Source: Bacteroidia bacterium | Lineage (GTDB): Bacteria; Bacteroidota; Bacteroidia; Bacteroidales; Rikenellaceae | Direction: 5' to 3' | DNA length: 10,930 nucleotides | NCBI GenBank assembly: GCA_025999315.1 | Contig: BNXD01000050.1 | Location: 1 to 10,930 of the forward strand | Shown: piece by piece, positions 4,453 to 10,930 of the stretch | Numbering within the stretch: the first letter of the stretch is position 1 | Layout: each line of letters begins with the position of its first letter | Made by a program: the position numbers and the translations under genes | Notes under the pieces: generated by a model | Told to the model about the DNA's origin: nothing | Seen by the model: only the letters and a program-made list of their open reading frames with translations | Database searches by the model: none

Positions 4453-7400
4453 ATGCAGAATAAAGGCGCATTGACATTTTTGTCCGTCGCACTGGCGATA
4501 GCCTGTGCTTACCAGCTATCGTTCACGCTGTTGACCAGCCACGTAGAAAAGAAGGCCGAGCAATATGCCGCCACTTTCGCCCCCGAAGTCAGGGAGGCCA
4601 AGGTGCAGTACTATCTCGATTCGGTCGGGTCGAAACCCGTCTACGACATTTGGCTGATCAAACCCACTTACCGCGAGTGCAAGCAGCGGGAGATCAACCT
4701 GGGTCTCGACCTTAAGGGCGGCATGAACGTCATGCTCGAGATCTCGATCCGCGACGTGGTGGACGCTCTGGCCAACCACAGCAAGGATCCGCTGTTTGTG
4801 CAGGCGCTCGACGAGGCGAGCCAGCAGCAGAAGAGCGGCAGCAGCGAGGATTTCATCACGCTCTTTGCCCGAAACTATTTGCGCCTGAGCGCCAATGCTC
4901 CGCTGGCCTACGTCTTCAACACCCCCGAGCTGAAGGACCAGATAACCCCGCAGAGCACCAACGACGAGGTGATCAAGGTGTTGCGCGCACAGTCCGAGAG
5001 CGCCATATCCAACTCGTTCAACGTCATCCGCAGCCGTATCGACCGTTTCGGCGTAACGCAGCCCAATATCCAGAAACTCGAAAATTCGGGCCGTATTCTG
5101 GTCGAGCTCCCCGGCATCAAAGAGCCCGAACGTGTGCGCAAGCTGTTGCAGGGCACCGCATCGCTCGAATTCTGGGCCACGTACGACAACCAGGAGATAT
5201 TCCCGTTGCTCTCCCAGGCCAACCAGATCACCGCCGTTGTCGAGCAGGTCGAAGCGCCCACTGTCGAACAGTCCGAACTGACGACAGCCCAGGGCGCCGA
5301 AACAGATCAGGAGTTGCAGTCGCTGCTCGATCGGGGAGCCACTGCCGGCGAGCAAAGCACAGAGAGTGCGGTTCAGACCAATTCGCTCTTCTCCAAATTG
5401 ATACCCATGGTCGATCCCCGGACGGGCGCAGCGCTCCCCGGCCCGGTGGTCGGTTACGCGCTGGCGCACCAGATGGCCGACGTGAACGCCTATCTGGAGT
5501 TGCCGCAGGTCAAGGCGCTGCTGCCGCGCGATCTGAAGTTGATGTGGGGCGTCAAACCCACCAAAGATAACGAAAGCCTCTACGAACTCTACGTCATCCG
5601 CGCCAACACGCGCGACGGTCGCGCTCCGCTCGATGGCGGCGCCGTAACCGACGCCAAAGCCGATTACGGCCAGAGTGGATCGGCGGCCGAGGTCTCAATG
5701 TCGATGAACAGCACGGGCGCCAAGGCTTGGGCAAGGCTCACGGGCGACAACGTCGGTCAGTGCGTAGCCATTGTTCTGGACGGTTATGTATACTCGGCTC
5801 CGCGTGTCAACCAGGAGATCTCCGGCGGCAACTCGTCCATCACGGGCAACTTCACCATGCCCGAGGCTACGGACCTTGCCAACGTGCTCAAATCGGGCAA
5901 ACTGCCCGCTCCGGCCCACATCATCCAGGAGGCCATCGTCGGTCCGTCGCTGGGCGCCGAGTCGATCAACGCCGGCATGTGGTCGTTCGTGCTGGCCTTT
6001 ATTCTGGTGCTTTGCTACATGTTCTTTTTCTACAACACGGCAGGTCTTGTGGCCAACATCGCCCTGATAACCAACCTGTTCTTCCTGTTCGGGGTGCTGG
6101 CGGCATACGGAGCGGTGCTCACCCTGCCCGGCATCGCGGGTATAGTGCTGACGATGGGTATGGCGGTGGACGCCAATGTGATCATATATGAACGTGTGAA
6201 GGAAGAGATCAGGGGAGGCAAGGGCATCGGAGCCGCTCTGAGCGACGGCTACAAACACGCCATGTCGGCCATCGTCGACAGCAACCTCACCACGCTCATC
6301 ACGGGCATCGTGCTGGTGATCTTCGGAACAGGACCCGTGCAGGGCTTTGCCATCACGCTGGTCATCGGTATCCTCACCTCTTTCTATACGTCAGTCTTCA
6401 TCTCGCGTCTGGTCTTCGTTTCGCTGCTGGCCAAAGGGCGCAAGATCAAATTCTCGACCCGCATCACACGCAACTTCCTCTCGGGGACCAAGGTCAACTT
6501 CATCAATATCCGTCGCTACACCTACTACCTCATCCTGGCGCTGTTCGTCGTTGCCGGTGTTTCGCTGGCCACCAGGGGGCTCAAGCAGGGTGTCGACTTC
6601 TCGGGCGGCCGCGCGTTCACCATCCGTTTTGACAATCAGGTGAACGCCAACGAAGTGCGCAGGGCCATCGAGGATGCCTTCCCCGGCAGCAGCTGCGAGG
6701 TCAAGCAGTATGGTCAGGATGGCAACCAGATGCGCATCGTTACGCAGTATCGCATCGGCGACACGGGCGCCGACGTAACATCGGAGATAGAGGAACTGCT
6801 CTACAAGTCGATGCTTCCCTTCTATGACAATCAGAACCTCTCGCTCGAAGATTTCGCGACCAACAAAGACCCCAACGGCATCATCAGCGCCGACAACGTG
6901 GGCCCGAGCGTGGCCAGCGACATCAAACGCGACGCGGTGATCGCCGTGCTCTTCTCGATTCTGGCCATCAGCCTCTATATCGCCATGCGTTTCCGCAAAT
7001 GGGAGTGGGCCATGGGCGCTACGAGCGCCATCGTGCACGACGTGATCATCACCGTCGGCATCGTTTCGCTGCTCTATTCAGTGCTTCCTTTCACCCTCGA
7101 GCTGGACCAGGCCTTCATCGCGGCTATTCTGACCATCATCGGTTACTCGGTCAACGACACGGTGATCATCTTCGACCGTATTCGCGAATACAGCCGCATC
7201 TATCCCAAGCGTACCATGAAGGATAATATCAACCAGGCTATCAACAGCACCCTCGCCCGAACGGTCAACACGGCAGGCACCACGCTGGTCGTATTGCTGG
7301 CCATATTCATCTTCGGCGGCGAGGTGATCCGCGGCTTTGTCTTCACGCTGCTGCTGGGCGTGGCAGCCGGTACGCTGTCGTCGATTTTCGTCGCCACACC

Positions 7401-7467
7401 CGTCGCCTACGACATGATCCGCATGGCCGACAAAAAGAAAAAAACTCTCGAAGGCAAAGACGCCTGA
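4453..7467 (+). CDS. secDF: Fused protein translocase subunit SecDF
   Basis: This 1004-residue inner-membrane protein uses the proton-motive force to help SecYEG move and release exported proteins. It is a SecD-SecF fusion, the usual form and length in Bacteroidetes. TM1 is at about 6-27. The SecD D1 motif is LGLDLKGG (83-90), and the P1 periplasmic domain spans about 90-495, with SRIDRFGV and ELPGIKEPERV. A Gln/Glu/Thr-rich insert lies at about 265-320. VGPSLG (496-501) leads into the SecD membrane bundle, where TMGMAVDAN (567-575) carries the conserved Asp of the D4 region. The SecF half begins at about 685, with VDFSGG (714-719), NVGPSVASD near 816, and GYSVNDTVIIFDR (897 onwards) carrying the conserved Asp902. 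The protein ends in a Lys-rich tail. It has its own promoter and a strong terminator, so it is probably monocistronic. All key motifs are intact. Confidence 0.97.
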   Translation: MQNKGALTFLSVALAIACAYQLSFTLLTSHVEKKAEQYAATFAPEVREAKVQYYLDSVGSKPVYDIWLIKPTYRECKQREINLGLDLKGGMNVMLEISIRDVVDALANHSKDPLFVQALDEASQQQKSGSSEDFITLFARNYLRLSANAPLAYVFNTPELKDQITPQSTNDEVIKVLRAQSESAISNSFNVIRSRIDRFGVTQPNIQKLENSGRILVELPGIKEPERVRKLLQGTASLEFWATYDNQEIFPLLSQANQITAVVEQVEAPTVEQSELTTAQGAETDQELQSLLDRGATAGEQSTESAVQTNSLFSKLIPMVDPRTGAALPGPVVGYALAHQMADVNAYLELPQVKALLPRDLKLMWGVKPTKDNESLYELYVIRANTRDGRAPLDGGAVTDAKADYGQSGSAAEVSMSMNSTGAKAWARLTGDNVGQCVAIVLDGYVYSAPRVNQEISGGNSSITGNFTMPEATDLANVLKSGKLPAPAHIIQEAIVGPSLGAESINAGMWSFVLAFILVLCYMFFFYNTAGLVANIALITNLFFLFGVLAAYGAVLTLPGIAGIVLTMGMAVDANVIIYERVKEEIRGGKGIGAALSDGYKHAMSAIVDSNLTTLITGIVLVIFGTGPVQGFAITLVIGILTSFYTSVFISRLVFVSLLAKGRKIKFSTRITRNFLSGTKVNFINIRRYTYYLILALFVVAGVSLATRGLKQGVDFSGGRAFTIRFDNQVNANEVRRAIEDAFPGSSCEVKQYGQDGNQMRIVTQYRIGDTGADVTSEIEELLYKSMLPFYDNQNLSLEDFATNKDPNGIISADNVGPSVASDIKRDAVIAVLFSILAISLYIAMRFRKWEWAMGATSAIVHDVIITVGIVSLLYSVLPFTLELDQAFIAAILTIIGYSVNDTVIIFDRIREYSRIYPKRTMKDNINQAINSTLARTVNTAGTTLVVLLAIFIFGGEVIRGFVFTLLLGVAAGTLSSIFVATPVAYDMIRMADKKKKTLEGKDA

Positions 7468-7491
7468 TCTTTCCCGACTTTGCCCATACAG

Positions 7492-7525
7492 GCCGCCACC
7501 CCTCACCCGGGTGGCGGCTTTTTTG
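7492..7525 (+). terminator. Terminator after secDF
   Basis: GCCGCCACCC (7492-7501), a seven-base loop, and GGGTGGCGGC (7509-7518) are followed by TTTTTTG. The stem is perfect over 10 bp. Confidence 0.92.
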
Positions 7526-7576
7526 TTCTCTTTTAAAAAAAGATCGAAATCGGCTGGCATATCTAAAAAATATCCT

Positions 7577-7584
7577 TAAATTTG
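7577..7584 (+). promoter_or_regulatory. Predicted -7 box for the ROK gene
   Basis: TAAATTTG matches TAnnTTTG exactly. The -33 region 20 bases upstream reads CTGG, a poor match to TTTG. The start point would be near 7591, with a leader of about 25 bases to the ATG at 7616. Confidence 0.5.
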
Positions 7585-7615
7585 CAACTAATTTAAAAAC
7601 TATCAAGCTCAAAAG

Positions 7616-8848
7616 ATGTCGTCGATCAAGGATTTTTTCAGCAACGGGGATTCGGACAACGCCAAAGGTATCGCCCACAAGAACAATCTCATCAAAAGGA
7701 GTATAATCGGTTACATGATCGTCAAGCCCCATGTAACCCTTGCCGAGTTGACGCGCGAGTTGCATATAAGCGTGCCGACCATCACCAAACTGGTGGGCGA
7801 GATGGTCGAGGAGGGCATGGTTCGCGACATGGGCAAGATAGAGACTGCCGGCGGGCGACGTCCCAACGTCTTCGGGCTGACCAACACTGCCTTTTACTTT
7901 GCGGGGGTTGAGGTGGCCCGCGATAACATCCGATATGTCATCTCCGACCTTAAGAACAACATCACGATCCGCCATATCGATCCCGATTTTGTGCTCGAGG
8001 ATACTCCCGCATCGCTGGAAGCTATCGCCTCGGGCATCGAAAGCTTCATCAAGAACTCCGGCGTCAAACGGGCCAACATCCTCGGGGTCGGGGTGTGCAT
8101 CGTCGGCAGGGCCAATCCGCAGACCGGGCGCAGCTACAAGTATTTCTCGTTCGAGCCCAGGTCGCTGTCCGAGGTGATCCGCGAGCGCGCAGGACTGCGT
8201 GTGTTGATCGAGAACAACGTGCGCGCGCGCTGCTTTGCCGAATATACCCTGCGCGACAATCAGGACGAAAAAAACCTGCTCTATCTGCACCTCGGACGCG
8301 GCATTGCCATTGGCATGGTTCTTGACGGGAAGTTGTACTACGGCAAGTCGTCCATTGCGGGTGAGTTCGGCCATACGCCATTTTTCGACAACGAGCTGAT
8401 CTGTTCGTGCGGCAAGAAGGGCTGCCTGGAGACCGAAGTATCGGGGATGGCCATAGAAAATAAGATGACCGCGCTCCTGGACAGCGGGCGCAGCAGCATC
8501 CTTGGCAACGGGCGCACTGCCGGGCAAAACGCCATACACATCGACCGGGTGATAGAGGCCGCCAAAATGGGGGACAGCCTTTCGATCGAGCTCATCGAAG
8601 AAGCAAGCGAGAAGGCGGGCAAGAGCGTGGCCTTTCTGCTGAACATCTTCAACCCCGAGACGGTGATCATCGGGGGTGCGCTCTCGCAGGCGGGCGACTA
8701 TCTGATGTTGCCGCTGCTCTCGTCCGTCAACCGCTACTCGCTGAATTTGGTCTACAAGGATACCGCTTTCCTGCTGTCGCAGATGGACGATGATGCCGCG
8801 GCGCTGGGAGTGGCCATGCTGATGCGAAATATGGTGATAGGGATATAG
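7616..8848 (+). CDS. ROK-family transcriptional regulator (NagC/XylR-like)
   Basis: This is a 410-residue protein, usual for ROK repressors (ROK kinases are nearer 300). The N-terminus has a winged helix-turn-helix at about 41-75 (TLAELTRELHISVPTITKLV, then EEGMV), followed by AGGRRPNVFGL. The rest is the actin-like ROK domain, with the zinc-site signature GEFGH (His253) and CSCGKKGCLE (Cys263, Cys265, Cys270). The catalytic Asp of sugar kinases (ENDVNAA) is replaced by Asn201 (ENNVRA), and the phosphate loop reads LGRGIAIG rather than LGTGIGAG. It is therefore probably a sugar-sensing repressor without kinase activity. No sugar genes adjoin it, so the ligand and targets are unknown; regulation of distant carbohydrate genes is an inference. 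It has its own promoter and no clear terminator before the GNAT gene 83 bases on. Confidence 0.92.
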   Translation: MSSIKDFFSNGDSDNAKGIAHKNNLIKRSIIGYMIVKPHVTLAELTRELHISVPTITKLVGEMVEEGMVRDMGKIETAGGRRPNVFGLTNTAFYFAGVEVARDNIRYVISDLKNNITIRHIDPDFVLEDTPASLEAIASGIESFIKNSGVKRANILGVGVCIVGRANPQTGRSYKYFSFEPRSLSEVIRERAGLRVLIENNVRARCFAEYTLRDNQDEKNLLYLHLGRGIAIGMVLDGKLYYGKSSIAGEFGHTPFFDNELICSCGKKGCLETEVSGMAIENKMTALLDSGRSSILGNGRTAGQNAIHIDRVIEAAKMGDSLSIELIEEASEKAGKSVAFLLNIFNPETVIIGGALSQAGDYLMLPLLSSVNRYSLNLVYKDTAFLLSQMDDDAAALGVAMLMRNMVIGI

Positions 8849-8931
8849 CAGCCCTGTGTCCGAAGCAGCGGCAGGCTGTCGAACTTCAGCAGACCTTCCC
8901 GACACGATTATGCTTTGATAAAAGAACTATT

Positions 8932-9477
8932 ATGGTGATGCTCAACAGCCTCGAGGGGGAGAGTGTGGTACTGAGGGCGCTGGAGCCCGAAGACGTGGAT
9001 GTGCTTTACAAGTGGGAGAACGACACCTCGGTCTGGAAGGCGAGCAACACCGTCGCCCCATTCTCGAAATATACCCTGCGGCAGTTTGTCGAGAATCAGC
9101 TCTACGACATGTTCGAGACCAAACAGATCCGCCTGATCGTCGAGGCGCGGGACCCCCATCGTCCCATCGGCGCTGTCGATCTGTTCGACATCGACCCCTG
9201 CAACCGCCGCGCCGGGGTGGGCATCCTCATCTACGAAAGCCGCGACAAACGCCACGGCTACGCCTCGGAGGCCCTCTCGCTGCTGATCCGCTACTGTTTC
9301 CAGACCCTGATGCTCAACCAGCTCTACTGCAACATCAGCGCGTTCAACGTGCCGAGCCTCGGGCTGTTCCAGAGCAAGGGCTTCTCGATCGTCGGCCTCA
9401 AAAAAGAGTGGGTCAAAACCACCTCCGGCTGGCAGGACGAATACATGCTCCAGCTGATCAACTCCAACAAGGGATAA
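8932..9477 (+). CDS. GNAT acetyltransferase, RimJ/RimL type
   Basis: This 181-residue protein is typical in size for this family, which transfers acetyl from acetyl-CoA to protein N-termini or small amines. The N-terminus has the usual LRALEPEDVDVLYKWEND. Motif A, which binds the CoA pyrophosphate, is RDKRHGYASEAL (about residues 104-115), after GVGILIYE. Motif B follows as NISAFNVPSLGLFQSKGFSI, with Asn and the KGF turn in place. The substrate cannot be read from the sequence; I do not call it rimI, rimJ or rimL. The start is ATG 8932 or ATG 8938, two codons later. Upstream, TATGCTTTG (8914-8922) resembles a -7 box with one extra base. ffh starts 21 bases after the stop, so the two may be co-transcribed. 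Confidence 0.93.
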   Translation: MVMLNSLEGESVVLRALEPEDVDVLYKWENDTSVWKASNTVAPFSKYTLRQFVENQLYDMFETKQIRLIVEARDPHRPIGAVDLFDIDPCNRRAGVGILIYESRDKRHGYASEALSLLIRYCFQTLMLNQLYCNISAFNVPSLGLFQSKGFSIVGLKKEWVKTTSGWQDEYMLQLINSNKG

Positions 9478-9498
9478 TATATTTAGAGAGTTTATATA

Positions 9499-10809
9499 GT
9501 GTTTGAAAATCTTACAGACAAACTCGAGCGGTCGCTGAAGATACTGCGTGGCGAGGGGCGCATCACGGAGATCAACGTGGCCGAGACGCTCAAAGAGATC
9601 CGTCGCGCGTTGATCGACGCCGACGTCAACTACAAGGTAGCCAAGAGCTTCACCGATGATGTGAAGCAAAAAGCGCTGGGGGCCAACGTTCTGTCGGCCG
9701 TAAAGCCAGGCCAGATGATGACCAGGATCGTGCGCGACGAGCTGGCCGCGCTGATGGGAGGCCAAAGCGTCGACATCCGTCTGGAGGGCAATCCGGCGGT
9801 GATCCTCATCGCGGGCCTGCAGGGTTCGGGCAAGACCACCTTCTCGGGCAAGCTGGCCGCAATGATCCGCAGCAAACGCGGACGCGGCGTGCTGCTGGTG
9901 GCAGGCGACGTCTACCGTCCGGCGGCCATCGAACAGTTGCGCATCCTCGGCAGCCAGATCGGCGTGGAGGTCTACGCCGAGATGGAGAGCAAAAACCCGG
10001 TGGCCATCGCCGAGAACGCCGTCAAATATGCCCGTTCCAAAGGGCTCAACACGGTCATCGTCGATACGGCGGGTCGTCTGGCCGTGGACGAGGCGATGAT
10101 GCGGGAGATCGCCGCCGTCAAAAAGGCGGTCCGCCCCTCGGAGACGCTCTTTGTGGTCGACGCCATGACGGGGCAGGATGCGGTCAACACCGCCGGTGAG
10201 TTCAACCGCCGGCTCGATTTCGACGGCGTGGTGCTGACCAAGCTCGACGGCGATACGCGTGGCGGCGCGGCGATCTCGATACGCGCCGTGGTCGACAAAC
10301 CGCTGAAATTCATCAGCGACGGCGAGAAGATGGACGCCCTGCAGGTGTTCCATCCCGAGCGCATGGCCGACCGCATCCTCGGCATGGGCGACATCGTGTC
10401 GCTGGTGGAGAAGGCGCAGGAGCACTACGACGAGCAGCAGGCCCGTCAGCTGAAGAAAAAACTTGCCAAAGATCAGTTCGACTTCAACGACTTCCTCGCC
10501 CAGATCGAGCAGGTCAAGAAGATGGGCAACCTCAAGAACATGGCGTCGATGATCCCCGGGGTGGGCAAGGCGCTCAAGGATGTCGACATACCCGACGACG
10601 CTTTCAAACAGACCGAGGCCATCATACACTCGATGACCCCCTACGAACGCGAAAATCCCGCATCGATCAACCCCTCGCGCAAAAATCGCATAGCGCGCGG
10701 CAGCGGCACCACTCTGGCCGACGTCAACCGCCTGCTCAAACAGTTCGACGACTCGCGCAAGATGATGAAAATGGTCGCCACCGGCGGCATGCCCAAACTG
10801 CGACGGTAG
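9499..10809 (+). CDS. ffh: Signal recognition particle GTPase Ffh
   Basis: This 436-residue protein is near the usual Ffh length. With 4.5S RNA it binds signal sequences of nascent proteins and docks with FtsY at the membrane. The N domain is at about 1-90 (LTDKLERSLKILRGEGRITE, RRALIDADVNYKVAKSF). The G domain has the P-loop GLQGSGKTT (106-114), DTAGR (189-193) and TKLDGDTRGG (247 onwards). The M domain, from about 300, has DFLAQIEQVKKMG, MIPG, and the RNA-binding segment INPSRKNRIARGSGT (390-404). The start is GTG 9499; an in-frame TAG at 9484 excludes anything further upstream. The SRP RNA gene is not in this window. The gene lies 21 bases after GNAT and 36 bases before metF, probably in one transcript. 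All motifs are intact. Confidence 0.98.
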   Translation: MFENLTDKLERSLKILRGEGRITEINVAETLKEIRRALIDADVNYKVAKSFTDDVKQKALGANVLSAVKPGQMMTRIVRDELAALMGGQSVDIRLEGNPAVILIAGLQGSGKTTFSGKLAAMIRSKRGRGVLLVAGDVYRPAAIEQLRILGSQIGVEVYAEMESKNPVAIAENAVKYARSKGLNTVIVDTAGRLAVDEAMMREIAAVKKAVRPSETLFVVDAMTGQDAVNTAGEFNRRLDFDGVVLTKLDGDTRGGAAISIRAVVDKPLKFISDGEKMDALQVFHPERMADRILGMGDIVSLVEKAQEHYDEQQARQLKKKLAKDQFDFNDFLAQIEQVKKMGNLKNMASMIPGVGKALKDVDIPDDAFKQTEAIIHSMTPYERENPASINPSRKNRIARGSGTTLADVNRLLKQFDDSRKMMKMVATGGMPKLRR

Positions 10810-10845
10810 CAGGGACGTTCGCCTTGAGCGAAAAGATAGAGAGTC

Positions 10846-10930
10846 ATGCAAGTAACGGATATTATAAACGAAGCGACCGGGAAGGGGCGCACGCTGTTCA
10901 CTTTCGAGCTGTTGCCGCCGTTGAAGGGGG
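10846..10930 (+). CDS. metF: Methylenetetrahydrofolate reductase, first 28 codons
   Basis: Only the N-terminus is present; the gene runs off the right edge. The ATG at 10846 opens MQVTDIINEATGKGRTLF followed by TFELLPPLKG. The FE-(x)-LPPLKG segment, with its catalytic-site Glu, is typical of MetF from Bacteroidales, which reduces 5,10-methylene-THF to 5-methyl-THF for methionine synthesis. It follows ffh by 36 bases with no terminator, so read-through from ffh is likely. The call rests on a short stretch but the motif is distinctive. Confidence 0.85.
   Translation, partial: MQVTDIINEATGKGRTLFTFELLPPLKG

Noticed and set aside
4516..5469. Long minus-strand frame of 317 codons opposite secDF
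   Set aside because: It lies wholly within secDF, whose motifs are unambiguous. It is an antisense effect of codon bias in GC-rich DNA and shows no recognisable domain.
7343..8905. 520-codon minus-strand frame opposite the end of secDF and the ROK gene
   Set aside because: It spans two clear genes, a terminator and a promoter on the other strand, and its composition (His, Asp, Arg-rich) is typical of antisense frames.
8914..8922. TATGCTTTG as a promoter for the GNAT gene
   Set aside because: It has three bases between TA and TTTG instead of two, and no -33 element is visible. It is mentioned only in the gene entry.
8908..10851. 647-codon minus-strand frame opposite GNAT and ffh
   Set aside because: It is fully antisense to two genes with intact motifs and has no protein family features.

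Overview
The window looks like a chromosomal segment from a Bacteroidales gut bacterium, most likely Alistipes/Rikenellaceae. The evidence is a fused SecD-SecF protein, TAnnTTTG-type -7 promoter boxes, no obvious Shine-Dalgarno sites, A-rich leaders, and housekeeping genes of about 60% GC. The genus is an inference; no search was run.

Left half (1-4058), accessory. It opens inside the 3' part of a large probable surface protein. That part has a conserved N-terminal piece, an Asp/Trp-rich and Cys-rich linker, and a C-terminal domain with a damaged zinc-peptidase-like motif (EExxH in place of HExxH). GC falls to about 46% at the C-terminal domain and stays low through four small secreted-protein genes arranged A-B-B'-A' (1164-1712, 1784-2212, 2312-2740, 2833-3375), where A/A' and B/B' are paralogue pairs. 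The spacers carry a recurring module: a GGCCTCC/GGAGGCC hairpin, in three of four copies followed by a conserved ATGATTATTTTTGA block that contains a Bacteroidetes -7 box. After A' sits a 435-bp non-coding insertion (3375-3809) with 20-bp imperfect terminal inverted repeats and a 5-bp AATTA target duplication. It split the A' stop codon, and gene A provides the matching uninterrupted sequence. Inside it are copies of a palindromic TGTCATGCTGAGCGAAGTCG-type repeat. Beyond it lie the displaced terminator/promoter module and a start-less Cys-rich remnant (3900-4046) whose cysteine spacing nearly matches the linker of the first gene.

Right half (4059-10930), mostly core. In order, all on the + strand: a small helix-turn-helix protein, secDF (Sec translocase accessory), a NagC-like ROK regulator, a RimJ/RimL-type GNAT acetyltransferase, ffh (SRP GTPase) and the first 28 codons of metF. 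secDF and ffh both serve membrane targeting and export, but they are separated by two other genes and a terminator. Good terminators close the HTH gene and secDF; GNAT-ffh-metF are closely spaced and may be co-transcribed.

The main points of interest are the clean insertion with its internal paralogue control, the repeated terminator-promoter module, the shared Cys pattern, and the secreted-protein array of unknown role.
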